Assembly: GCA_036505275.1 (NCBI GenBank)
Contig: DASXTS010000006.1
Coordinates: forward strand, 1 to 18,127
Source of the DNA: DASXTS01 sp036505275
GTDB lineage: Bacteria; Actinomycetota; Actinomycetes; Mycobacteriales; Pseudonocardiaceae
Reading direction: 5' to 3'
Length of the DNA: 18,127 bases
Shown: in pieces, positions 1-6,320 of the stretch
Position numbering within the stretch: position 1 is the stretch's first letter
How the letters are laid out: every line of letters begins with the position of its first letter
Program-made: the position numbers and the translations under genes
The notes under the pieces: model-generated
What the model was told of the DNA's origin: nothing
The model's input: the letters and a program-made list of their open reading frames with translations, nothing else
Database searches by the model: none

Positions 1-1003
1 CGAACGTGCCGGCGGCGCCGACCCCGACCAGCACCAGCCCCATGTTCTCCGTGGTGGAGTAGCCGAGTAGCCGCTTGAGGTCGGTGTGCACCGCCGCCTG
101 CAGGATGCCGTAAACCGCCGACACCGCGCCGAGGCCGAGCACCAGCAGCCACCACCAGCGCTCGCCGGCGGGCAGGCCGCCGAGCAGGTCGAACCCGACC
201 CGGACGGTCCCGTACACCCCGAGGCTCACCATGGCCGCCGACATCGCCGCCGACACATGGCTTGGTGCCTCCGGATGCGCGCGCGGCAACCACGCGTGCA
301 GCGGCACGATCCCCGCCTTCGTGGCGAACCCGACCAGCGTCGCGCCGAACACCACCCCGCGCACCGCGGGCGACAGCTGTCCGGCCACCGCGCGCAACGA
401 GCCGAAGGCGTCGTCCGGCGCGTGCGCGGCGAACACCATCAACCCGACCAGGATCGCGACGAACCCCAGGTGCGACATCACCGCATACCAGAGGCCGGCC
501 CGCGCCACCTCGGCGCGGCGCCGATGCTCCGCGACCACGAGCAGCAGCGAGGTCAGCGCCATCAGCTCCCAGCAGACCAGGAACGTGCCGACCGTCGCGG
601 CGGCCGGCACCAGCAGCATCGCCGCGACGAACAGCGGAAACGCCGCCTGCACGGCCCGGCCGTCCAGCCCGTGCCCGGCGTAGCCGATGCCGTACACCGC
701 GGCTGCCACGGCGACCCCGCCCACCACGGCCAGGAACAGCCCGCCGAGCGGGTCGAGCGTGAACGCCACGCCGGACAGCGGCAGCACACCCGGCAGCGCC
801 ACCGCCGCCGCGCCGCTCTGGTCGCTGCCGCCGGAGTTGCCGGCCATGGCCGCGACCCCGGCCAGCAGCGCGGCCGCGCCGGCGACGGCCGTCGATGCGC
901 CCACGGTCGCCACCCGCAGCCGCGCCGGGCTCACCACGGCGGCCAGGGTGGCGACCGCGGCCGCGACCAGGGCGAGGCCCAGCGCCGTGCCGGCCAAGCT
1001 CAT
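1..1003 (-). CDS. hyfB: Hydrogenase-4 component B / NuoL-like antiporter subunit, N-terminal part (runs off left edge)
   Basis: Membrane subunit of the proton-translocating family shared by complex I (NuoL/M/N), Mrp antiporters and group 4 hydrogenases. It should carry ions across the cytoplasmic membrane, driven by an attached redox module. About 334 codons are visible. The protein starts MSLAGTALGLALVAAAVATL and is a series of hydrophobic helices. A conserved glutamate is seen in VCWELMALTSLLLV (E146). The family hallmark KAGIVPLHAWLPRAHPEAPS starts at K229, followed by a helix ending near HTDLKRLLGYSTTENMG. The ATG at 1003 overlaps the TGA of the upstream NuoB-like gene (ATGA), which implies translational coupling. 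The C-terminal half lies outside the window. The HyfB assignment rather than true NuoL rests on the neighbour order (NuoB-like gene directly ahead, ArsR regulator before that). The family is certain; the exact complex is inferred. Confidence 0.88.
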   Translation of the reverse strand, partial: MSLAGTALGLALVAAAVATLAAVVSPARLRVATVGASTAVAGAAALLAGVAAMAGNSGGSDQSGAAAVALPGVLPLSGVAFTLDPLGGLFLAVVGGVAVAAAVYGIGYAGHGLDGRAVQAAFPLFVAAMLLVPAAATVGTFLVCWELMALTSLLLVVAEHRRRAEVARAGLWYAVMSHLGFVAILVGLMVFAAHAPDDAFGSLRAVAGQLSPAVRGVVFGATLVGFATKAGIVPLHAWLPRAHPEAPSHVSAAMSAAMVSLGVYGTVRVGFDLLGGLPAGERWWWLLVLGLGAVSAVYGILQAAVHTDLKRLLGYSTTENMGLVLVGVGAAGTF

Positions 1004-1500
1004 CGGCCGGTCAGCTCCCGCAGTGCGGCCACGATCGCCTCCGGCCGGGGTGGACAGCCCGGCACCTCGACGGTCACCGGCACCACGTCGCTTACCGCGC
1101 CCACCACGGCGTATGCCCCGGCGAACACGCCGCAGTTGCGCGCGCAGTCGCCGACCGCGATCACCAGTTTGGGCGCCGGCACCGCGTCGTAGGTCCGGCG
1201 CAGCGGCTCGGCCATGTTGCGCGTCACCGGGCCGGTCACCAGCAACGCGTCCGCGTGCCGCGGCGAGGCCACCAGCCGCGCCCCGTACCGCTCCACGTCG
1301 TACACCGGCCCGAACGCCGAGCCGATCTCGATCTCGCACCCGTTACACGAGCCGGCATCCACGTGCCGCACCTGCACCGAGCCGGCCAGCCCGGTCGCGG
1401 CCTGGGTCGGCGGCGCGCCGCCGGCCTCCCGCGGCCCGCGCGCGGGCGCCGGCTCAGCCATGCGCCCGATCCTGCGGATCCGCCGCCACAGTCGCACCAC
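1000..1500 (-). CDS. NuoB/HycG-like [4Fe-4S] 20 kDa subunit of a complex-I-like or hydrogenase-4-like complex
   Basis: Small iron-sulfur subunit that passes electrons through a single [4Fe-4S] cluster at the membrane interface of complex I and group 4 hydrogenases. From the GTG at 1500 it is 166 aa. Cysteines in the family arrangement are C52 and C55 (GSCNGCEIE), C119 (VGDCARNCG) and C149 (VPGCPPRPE); C123 is extra. The CxxC spacing, rather than the paired CC of NuoB, is the hydrogenase-4 style. GTG 1500 has GGGAG six bases upstream. ATG at 1461 (MAEPAPARG) also has an AGGA and is an alternative start. Its stop overlaps the hyfB start. It lies 27 bp after the arsR stop, so all three genes look like one transcription unit. 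The redox partner (NuoD/HycE-like large subunit) is not in view, so I cannot say whether the complex binds NiFe. Confidence 0.87.
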   Translation of the reverse strand: MVRLWRRIRRIGRMAEPAPARGPREAGGAPPTQAATGLAGSVQVRHVDAGSCNGCEIEIGSAFGPVYDVERYGARLVASPRHADALLVTGPVTRNMAEPLRRTYDAVPAPKLVIAVGDCARNCGVFAGAYAVVGAVSDVVPVTVEVPGCPPRPEAIVAALRELTGR

Positions 1501-1527
1501 AGCGCACTCCCGGTTCTCGCAGACGAT

Positions 1528-1929
1528 CTACTGCGAGCTCGACGTTGGCCATTGCCGGCCGGACACGGCATCCCGGCCGGAGCGCCGCCTTCCCTTGGCC
1601 GGTCCCGACCGCGTGAGGTCGGCCAGCAGCTCGACCTGTCCGGACAGCACGCCGGTCAGGATCGCGCGGGCCACCGCCAACAGCTCCGCGATGTGTGGGC
1701 TGGTCAACGAGTAATAGACGGTCGAACCCTCCTTGCGGGTCAGCACCAAGCCCGCTCGTCGCAGCACCGCAAGCTGCTGAGACAGGTGCGCGGCCTCGAT
1801 CCCCACCTCGGGCAGCAGCTCGGCCACCGCGTGCTCGCGCACACTCAGCAGCTCCAGCACCCGGATCCGGGCCGGATGGCCGAGCGTCTTGAAGAAGTCG
1901 GCCTTGAGCTGGTAGAGCGGCCTGCTCAC
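1528..1929 (-). CDS. ArsR-family transcriptional regulator, Rv0081-like
   Basis: Winged-helix repressor of the ArsR/SmtB fold, 133 aa from GTG 1929. It begins VSRPLYQLKADFFKTLGHPA; the recognition helix is about residues 46-58 (AHLSQQLAVLRRAG) and the wing about 62-74 (LTRKEGSTVYYSL). It has no cysteine, so it cannot be a classical thiol metal sensor. The N-terminal PLYxLKAxFFKTLxHPARIR pattern and the downstream NuoB-like and HyfB-like genes match, from memory, M. tuberculosis Rv0081, which heads a formate-hydrogenlyase-like operon. The reading frame stays open to a TTG at 2046, but the 39 extra residues look non-conserved. GTG 1929 fits the family N-terminus, although its Shine-Dalgarno (GGCGGG) is weak. 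It probably controls the operon it leads. The tail after about residue 105 (SGPAKGRRRSGRD) is basic and probably disordered. Confidence 0.87.
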   Translation of the reverse strand: MSRPLYQLKADFFKTLGHPARIRVLELLSVREHAVAELLPEVGIEAAHLSQQLAVLRRAGLVLTRKEGSTVYYSLTSPHIAELLAVARAILTGVLSGQVELLADLTRSGPAKGRRRSGRDAVSGRQWPTSSSQ

Positions 1930-2028
1930 CGCCGCAACCCGCCACGCAGCGTCCGACGGGTGTTCACCGTTGTTCCCATCCGCCCGATCCTCCCGCGCTC
2001 GCCACCGACCTGGGCGGGCACCACTCAC

Positions 2029-2059
2029 GCAAGTCAGCAATTGCAAACCTTAGCAAGTC
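2029..2059. promoter_or_regulatory. Candidate operator: palindrome flanked by direct repeats in an AT-richer island
   Basis: The perfect palindrome GCAATTGC (2037-2044) lies between two copies of GCAAGTC (2029-2035 and 2053-2059, 24 bp apart). It sits in the 263-bp gap between two divergent arsR-type genes, in a patch clearly richer in A/T than its surroundings. About 100 bp upstream of the minus-strand arsR start, it is a reasonable place for an ArsR operator. Function is inferred from position and symmetry only. Confidence 0.35.
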
Positions 2060-2159
2060 TCTACCCATCACCAGTGCGAGTGTTCGCCGGTTCGGTCGCC
2101 CGTGTTGGGCGGTTGGGTCCGGCGTGTTGGCCGGGTCGGTCGGCCGATGCCGGGAACCT

Positions 2160-2185
2160 TATAGTCCTTGACAGGCATATGCCTG
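2160..2185 (+). promoter_or_regulatory. Putative -10 element plus 14-bp palindromic operator for the arsR-SRPBCC pair
   Basis: TATAGT at 2160-2165 is a five-of-six match to a sigma-70-type -10. No good -35 is visible at the right distance. The expected transcription start falls at about 2172, inside the perfect 14-bp palindrome CAGGCATATGCCTG (2172-2185). That palindrome lies 7 bp before the ATG at 2193. This layout suits autorepression by the ArsR-type protein encoded next. A TTGACA at 2168-2173 overlaps the palindrome but has no -10 at proper spacing. Confidence 0.42.
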
Positions 2186-2192
2186 AAGAGGA

Positions 2193-2522
2193 ATGCTTGC
2201 GGCCGTGCCTGTGGATGCGTTCGCCGTACTCGCCGAACCCACCCGACGCCGCATCCTCGACGAGCTTCGCAGGTCCGAAAGCAGTGTCGGTGAGCTGGTC
2301 GACCTGCTCACGGTCAGCCAGCCCGCCATGTCCAAGCACCTGAAGGTGCTCCGCGAAGCCGGCTTCGTCTCCTGCCGTACGGCGGCGCAGCAGCGCATCT
2401 ACCGGATCGAAACACGTCCGTTCCAGACCCTCGACGAGTGGCTCGAGCCGTACCGGCGCCTGTGGAGCAGGCACCTCGACGCCCTCGAACGCCATCTCGA
2501 CAACCAGGAGGAACCACGATGA
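2193..2522 (+). CDS. ArsR-family winged-helix regulator paired with an SRPBCC protein
   Basis: DNA-binding repressor of 109 aa. The N-terminal helix AVLAEPTRRRILDELRRSES is typical of the family. The helix-turn-helix VGELVDLLTVSQPAMSKHLKVL (split here as residues 32-53) is followed by the wing SCRTAAQQRIYRIETRPFQ. No metal-binding cysteine motif is present; the single Cys61 lies in the wing. The C-terminal LDEWLEPYRRLWSRHLDALERHL is the helix common to regulators paired with AHSA1/SRPBCC proteins. The start is uncertain: GAAGAGGA abuts ATG 2193 with no spacing, while GTG 2205 would give 12 bp. Its TGA overlaps the next ATG (ATGA at 2519-2522), so the two proteins are made together. The inducer is unknown. 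Autoregulation through the palindrome at 2172-2185 is inferred. Confidence 0.86.
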   Translation: MLAAVPVDAFAVLAEPTRRRILDELRRSESSVGELVDLLTVSQPAMSKHLKVLREAGFVSCRTAAQQRIYRIETRPFQTLDEWLEPYRRLWSRHLDALERHLDNQEEPR

Positions 2523-3082
2523 ATCCGACCGTCTTCGCACCAGGTCCACTCGCGGAGGTCGACTGCCACGGCCGCGACGACCGTTGGACGCTGGTCTTCG
2601 TCCGTGACCTGCGGCATCCACCCGAGAAGGTATGGGCGGCGCTGACCGAGCCGGCGCAGCTGCGCCAATGGGCGCCGTTCAGCACCGACCGGAACCTCGG
2701 CAGCCTCGGTGACGCGACCCTGTCGATGATCGACAGCGAGACGCCCTACGACCTGCCGGCGTCGGTTAGCCGTGCCGAACCGCCGACGCTGCTCGAATAC
2801 GCCTGGGGCACCGACCTGCTGCGCTGGGAGCTGGTCGGCGTCGAGCCAGGGACACGGCTGACCCTGCGGCACACGGTCGCGGACAAGGATCTGGTGCCGC
2901 AGATGGCCGCTGGCTGGCACCTGTGCCTGGTGGTCGCCGAGCACCTGCTCGACGGGCGGCCCATCGACCCGATCCGCGGCGAGGACGCACGCAACTACGG
3001 CTGGGAAGAGCTGCACGAGGCCTACGCCGCAAAGCTGGCGATTCCCGGCACCCGATGGCCCGACGACCGGACCCGGGGCTGA
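2519..3082 (+). CDS. SRPBCC (AHSA1/START-like) domain protein
   Basis: A 187-aa single-domain protein of the helix-grip fold that binds hydrophobic ligands; AHSA1-type members are rarely biochemically defined. Family features are VRDLRHPPEKVWAALTEPAQ followed by LRQWAPFSTDRNLG near the N-terminus, LEYAWGTDLLRWELVGVEPG in the middle, and a final helix with MAAGWHLCLVVAEHLLDGR. The start is firm: ATG 2519 has AGGAGG six to seven bases upstream and overlaps the stop of the ArsR gene. ArsR-SRPBCC pairs are widespread in actinobacteria, and the usual inference is that the regulator senses a compound the SRPBCC protein binds or alters. No catalytic residue can be pointed to, so the substrate is unknown. 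Confidence 0.85.
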   Translation: MNPTVFAPGPLAEVDCHGRDDRWTLVFVRDLRHPPEKVWAALTEPAQLRQWAPFSTDRNLGSLGDATLSMIDSETPYDLPASVSRAEPPTLLEYAWGTDLLRWELVGVEPGTRLTLRHTVADKDLVPQMAAGWHLCLVVAEHLLDGRPIDPIRGEDARNYGWEELHEAYAAKLAIPGTRWPDDRTRG

Positions 3083-3132
3083 TCGCATCCCGCGCGGCCA
3101 GTGCTTGGCTGGTCGGGTGACAGCTATCCTCC

Positions 3133-3149
3133 GGTACCGGGCCGGTACC
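3133..3149. promoter_or_regulatory. Perfect 8-bp inverted repeat with 1-nt centre upstream of the small conserved gene
   Basis: GGTACCGG (3133-3140), G, CCGGTACC (3142-3149) forms a 17-bp near-palindrome 27 bp before GTG 3176. TATCCT at 3125-3130 just upstream could be a -10, which would put the repeat at the transcription start. It may be an operator; no other support. Confidence 0.3.
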
Positions 3150-3175
3150 CCGCACTTGTGGGACGGGAGGCCGCA

Positions 3176-3382
3176 GTGAAATTCGTCCTCGAGATGGACC
3201 TGAGCGGTATGGCACCCGACGGCGAGGCGGGCAAGGAGCTCGGGCGGATCTTGCGGTACTGGGCAGGCGCGCTTCAGAAGATGGAACTGAAGCCTGGCCA
3301 AGGCTCGGTCCTGTACGACTCGGCCTACCGCGAGGTCGGCCGCTGGACCCTGACCGACATGACGGGCACCGAAAATAGGTGA
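3176..3382 (+). CDS. Small conserved hypothetical protein (68 aa)
   Basis: A short cytoplasmic protein starting VKFVLEMDLSGMAPDGEAGK and containing LGRILRYWAGALQKMELKPG then YDSAYREVGRWTLTD. I recognise this as a type of small protein common in actinobacterial genomes with no known function; that is from memory, not a search. The open frame extends back to 3101, but GTG 3176 is preceded by GGGAGG with 5-bp spacing, and the first residues match the usual start of such proteins. No signal peptide, membrane segment or cysteine is present. It stands alone between the SRPBCC gene (94 bp upstream) and the hydrolase-OsmC gene (105 bp downstream). The upstream inverted repeat may control it. Confidence 0.72.
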   Translation: MKFVLEMDLSGMAPDGEAGKELGRILRYWAGALQKMELKPGQGSVLYDSAYREVGRWTLTDMTGTENR

Positions 3383-3435
3383 CGAGGCGCCGCACGTTCA
3401 GCTGCGCCGGCTGGGACGAGGTTGGGGTAATGGAT

Positions 3436-3449
3436 GCCGAGCGCTCGGC
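3436..3449. promoter_or_regulatory. 14-bp perfect palindrome upstream of the hydrolase-OsmC gene
   Basis: GCCGAGCGCTCGGC is a perfect palindrome 38 bp before GTG 3488. Its core GAGCGCTC is also the core of the tetR palindrome at 7027-7044. The same core occurs by chance inside the PTS permease gene near 11946, so a shared regulator is only a possibility. Confidence 0.25.
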
Positions 3450-3487
3450 CCATGACCGGCGCCTGCGGATGGAGAGCGGAGGACGTG

Positions 3488-4735
3488 GTGAAGAGCAGGA
3501 GACTGGAGTTCCCAGGGTCGCAGGGTGCGTCGCTGTCGGCCCGCCTGGACCTGCCGGACGGCGAACCCCGCGCGTACGCGCTGTTCGCGCACTGCTTCAC
3601 CTGCAGCAAGGACGCCATCGCCGCCGCAACGATCTCGCGGGCGCTGGCCGAGTTCGGGATCGCGGTGCTGAGGTTCGACTTCACCGGCCTCGGCCAGTCG
3701 GGCGGCGATTTCGGCAACACCGACTTCAGTTCCAACGTCGAGGACCTGGTGCGGGCGGCCGATCATCTGCGGGACCGGTTTGCTGCCCCGACCGTCCTCA
3801 TCGGACACTCGCTGGGTGGGGCGGCGGTGATGGCCGCCACCCACCGGGTGCCCGAGGTGCGTGCGGTGGTCACGATCGGTGCGCCGGCCGACCCGGGACA
3901 CGTCCTGGACCTGCTTGGCCACGACCGGGCCGAGATCGAGCGCACGGGCCGGGCCGAGGTGTGTCTGGCCGGCCGGACGTTCCGCATCCGCCGCGAGTTC
4001 CTCGACGACATCGCCGAGCAACCGCAGGCCGACCGGATCCGCCGGCTCGGTGCGGCGTTGCTGGTGCTGCACTCGCCGATCGACGAGGTCGTCGGTATAG
4101 ACAATGCGCGGCGCATCTTCGACACGGCTCGCCACCCGAAGTCCTTCGTCGCCATCGACGGCGCGTCGCATCTGCTCAATGACCGAGCCGATGCCAGGTG
4201 GGTGGCCACCATCGTGGCGGCGTGGGCCAGCCGGTGCGTCGCTACGCCGGCGGGCCCTGTCGAGCAGCCCGCGGCACCGGCCGAGGGGTTCGTGGTGGTG
4301 TCGGAAAACGGCATGGGCCCGTATGGACAGGACATCAGGGTGGGCCATCACCGGATGATCGCGGATGAGCCGGAGCCGATCGGCATGGACACCGGGCCCT
4401 CGCCGTATGACCTGTTGCTCGCCGGCCTCGGCGCGTGCACGGCGATCACGGTACGCATGTATGCCAGGCACAAGCAGTTGCCGTTGGACAGGGTGAGCGT
4501 CTCCCTTCGGCATTCGCGCGTCCACGCCGAGGACTGCGCCCACAGCGAGGCGACGACCGGCATGCTGGACCGGATCGAGCGGGCGATCCACATCGACGGC
4601 GACCTCGATGACGATCAGCGGGAGCGGCTGGTCCAGATCGCCAACAAGTGCCCGGTCCATCGCACCCTGCACTCCGAGATTGTCATTGATACGACGGCCG
4701 ACCTCCGGCCCAGCGAACGTGCGTCCCATCGGTGA
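3488..4735 (+). CDS. Bifunctional alpha/beta hydrolase - OsmC-like peroxiredoxin fusion
   Basis: A 415-aa cytoplasmic two-domain protein. Residues 1 to about 250 form an alpha/beta hydrolase: nucleophile Ser108 in IGHSLGG, acid Asp199 in HSPIDEVVG and His228 in DGASHLL. Residues about 265-410 form an OsmC/Ohr domain with both redox cysteines, Cys317 (LAGLGACTAITVRMYA) and Cys388 (ANKCPVHRTL). OsmC proteins reduce organic hydroperoxides through these cysteines. The hydrolase may release the substrate from an ester, but the physiological reaction of such fusions is not settled. GTG 3488 is preceded by CGGAGG with 5-bp spacing; GTG 3485 is adjacent, and a longer frame from ATG 3434 lacks a good ribosome site. 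It is monocistronic and convergent with the monooxygenase gene. Joining the two domains in one chain is a known architecture, and all five catalytic residues are present. Confidence 0.9.
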   Translation: MKSRRLEFPGSQGASLSARLDLPDGEPRAYALFAHCFTCSKDAIAAATISRALAEFGIAVLRFDFTGLGQSGGDFGNTDFSSNVEDLVRAADHLRDRFAAPTVLIGHSLGGAAVMAATHRVPEVRAVVTIGAPADPGHVLDLLGHDRAEIERTGRAEVCLAGRTFRIRREFLDDIAEQPQADRIRRLGAALLVLHSPIDEVVGIDNARRIFDTARHPKSFVAIDGASHLLNDRADARWVATIVAAWASRCVATPAGPVEQPAAPAEGFVVVSENGMGPYGQDIRVGHHRMIADEPEPIGMDTGPSPYDLLLAGLGACTAITVRMYARHKQLPLDRVSVSLRHSRVHAEDCAHSEATTGMLDRIERAIHIDGDLDDDQRERLVQIANKCPVHRTLHSEIVIDTTADLRPSERASHR

Positions 4736-4810
4736 GAGCGCAGTCACGTGTCATCGGCTCGGCGGCCAGCCTGCGCAAAGTCCTGTCGACCGCCTCAGTC
4801 TTGGTGCGAA

Positions 4811-4853
4811 GGTGAGTATCGGCGCATGGTCGCCTTGGGGGGTGCGCCTCACC
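4811..4853. terminator. Possible bidirectional hairpin between convergent genes
   Basis: In the 113-bp gap between the OsmC fusion and the monooxygenase gene, GGCGCA (4821-4826) pairs with TGCGCC (4843-4848) around a 16-nt loop. Outside it, GGTGA (4811-4815) can pair with TCACC (4849-4853) across a one-sided 5-nt bulge. It includes the monooxygenase stop. No U-tract follows on either strand, so this is a weak candidate. Confidence 0.28.
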
Positions 4854-6315
4854 GACCGGGTTCTCCGCACCATTGTGTCAGCGCGGTCCGAACCTGTGCC
4901 GGGTCGGCGTGGTCGCCGCTCCAGGCGAGGTAGCCGTCCGGCCGAACGAGCAGCGCGGTGGCCGAACCCACGAGCGTGCTCTGCGCCCGGACCAGGCCGA
5001 TCCTGTCCTGCCAGGGCGCTGCGGCCGCGTGGGCGGCACCGTCAGCATCGACGAGGAGGAAGCGTCCGCCGCGCATCAGCTCGTACAGCCGGGTCTTCGT
5101 GCCGTCGACGGTCAGCGCAAGGTCGGGGACCCGGGTTCCGGCCGAGGGCGAGTCGAGCGTCCCCGCCGGCGCCTGATAGGCGACGCCAAGGCCGGAGATG
5201 GTGCGGCGAATGCGCTCCGATACCCGGTGCCGGTTCATGATCGCAGGAGCGAGCAGTGACCTGAGCAGCCGGACCGGCGCGGGCGCCACCGCGAGGCGCA
5301 TCATCATGTCGGTGAAGCGCAGGGTGGTGCGGCCGGCCGGGTGGCGCTCGGTCTGGTACGAGTCGAGCAACCACGGCGGTGCCCAGCCCGCTACGGCGGC
5401 GGTGAGTTTCCAGGACAGGTTCGCGGCGTCCTGGATCCCGGTGCTCATGCCCATCGCGCCGAGCGGCGAGTGCACGTGGGCGGCGTCCCCGGCAAGGAAG
5501 ATCCGCCCGACCCGGTAGCGCCGCGCCTGGCGGCGCTCGCTCAGGAAACGTGTGGACCAGCTGATCTCCGCCAGGTCGAGGTCGTCGCCGACGATCCGGC
5601 GGATCGAGTCTCGGATCTCCTCGATGCCGACCGGCTGCTCCAGCGGTATGTGTTGCCTGGTCCGGTCCCATATGGTGGCGCGGTACCAGCCGTCACCGTA
5701 GGGCGGGAGCAGGACCACCCCGTCGCGACCGACGAACGGGTTCACCGCCAATGGCAGGTCGCGATCGAAGCGGGAGTCGGCCAGCACGATGCGGGTGTCG
5801 TAGCTGCGGCCGCTGAACCGAACGCCGAGTAGTCGCCGTACCGTGCTGTGCGCGCCGTCGCAACCCACGACGTACGTCGCGCGCTCGGTGTGGTCATTGT
5901 CGACGGTCACGATCACGCCATCGGCATCCTGCCGCAGGCCGGTCACCTCGGCGCCGTGGACGATCTCGACGCCCAGGCCCCGTGCCCGCTTCTCCAGCAG
6001 CGCTTCGGTGCGCGCCTGTCGGACGATCAGCGTGTACGGGAACCGGCTGTCCGGGTGCCGGAGGTCGAACACGACTTCCCGGCGGCCCAGGTGCACCCGG
6101 ACCTCGGGGAGCTTGACGCCCTGGGACACCAGCTCGTCCGCGATTCCGCGCATGTCCAGCAGTTCCAGCGTGCGGGCGTGCACGGCGAACGCCCTGGTGA
6201 CGTTCGACTCGTCGGCACGCCGTTCGAGGATCTTGACGTGCACCCCTGCCGCGGCCAGGTCGCCCGCGAGCATCAGGCCGGTGGGGCCGGCGCCCACGAT
6301 CAGTACCTTGGTCAT
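4849..6315 (-). CDS. FAD-dependent aromatic monooxygenase (class A flavoprotein hydroxylase)
   Basis: A 488-aa soluble hydroxylase of the PheA/TfdB/MhpA family, which uses NAD(P)H and O2 to hydroxylate aromatic or polyketide-like substrates. The N-terminal FAD dinucleotide fold is KVLIVGAGPTGLMLAGDLAA (GxGxxG at residues 8-13). The DG motif is VVGCDGAHSTVRRLLG (151-154) and the GD motif is LAGDAAHVHSPLGAMGM (Asp277). The C-terminal part, about 395-488, has the LLVDADG and ALLVRPDGYLAWSGD patterns of the thioredoxin-like phenol-hydroxylase tail. The ATG at 6315 is 5 bp after the tetR stop, and its AGAAGGG ribosome site lies inside the end of tetR, so the two are coupled. The open frame reaches 6525 but that part overlaps tetR. 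The substrate is not deducible. TetR partnership suggests induction by, and perhaps detoxification of, a small aromatic compound or antibiotic. Confidence 0.91.
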   Translation of the reverse strand: MTKVLIVGAGPTGLMLAGDLAAAGVHVKILERRADESNVTRAFAVHARTLELLDMRGIADELVSQGVKLPEVRVHLGRREVVFDLRHPDSRFPYTLIVRQARTEALLEKRARGLGVEIVHGAEVTGLRQDADGVIVTVDNDHTERATYVVGCDGAHSTVRRLLGVRFSGRSYDTRIVLADSRFDRDLPLAVNPFVGRDGVVLLPPYGDGWYRATIWDRTRQHIPLEQPVGIEEIRDSIRRIVGDDLDLAEISWSTRFLSERRQARRYRVGRIFLAGDAAHVHSPLGAMGMSTGIQDAANLSWKLTAAVAGWAPPWLLDSYQTERHPAGRTTLRFTDMMMRLAVAPAPVRLLRSLLAPAIMNRHRVSERIRRTISGLGVAYQAPAGTLDSPSAGTRVPDLALTVDGTKTRLYELMRGGRFLLVDADGAAHAAAAPWQDRIGLVRAQSTLVGSATALLVRPDGYLAWSGDHADPAQVRTALTQWCGEPGR

Positions 6316-6320
6316 CTGCC

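Noticed and set aside
86..1192. Long plus-strand open frames over the left-end genes
   Set aside because: Arg/His/Pro-rich translation without motifs; antisense shadow of the hyfB-like and NuoB-like genes, which have clear family motifs on the minus strand.
2168..2173. TTGACA as a -35 box for the arsR-SRPBCC pair
   Set aside because: No -10-like hexamer at 16-19 bp downstream; that position falls on the start codon. TATAGT at 2160-2165 is the better element.
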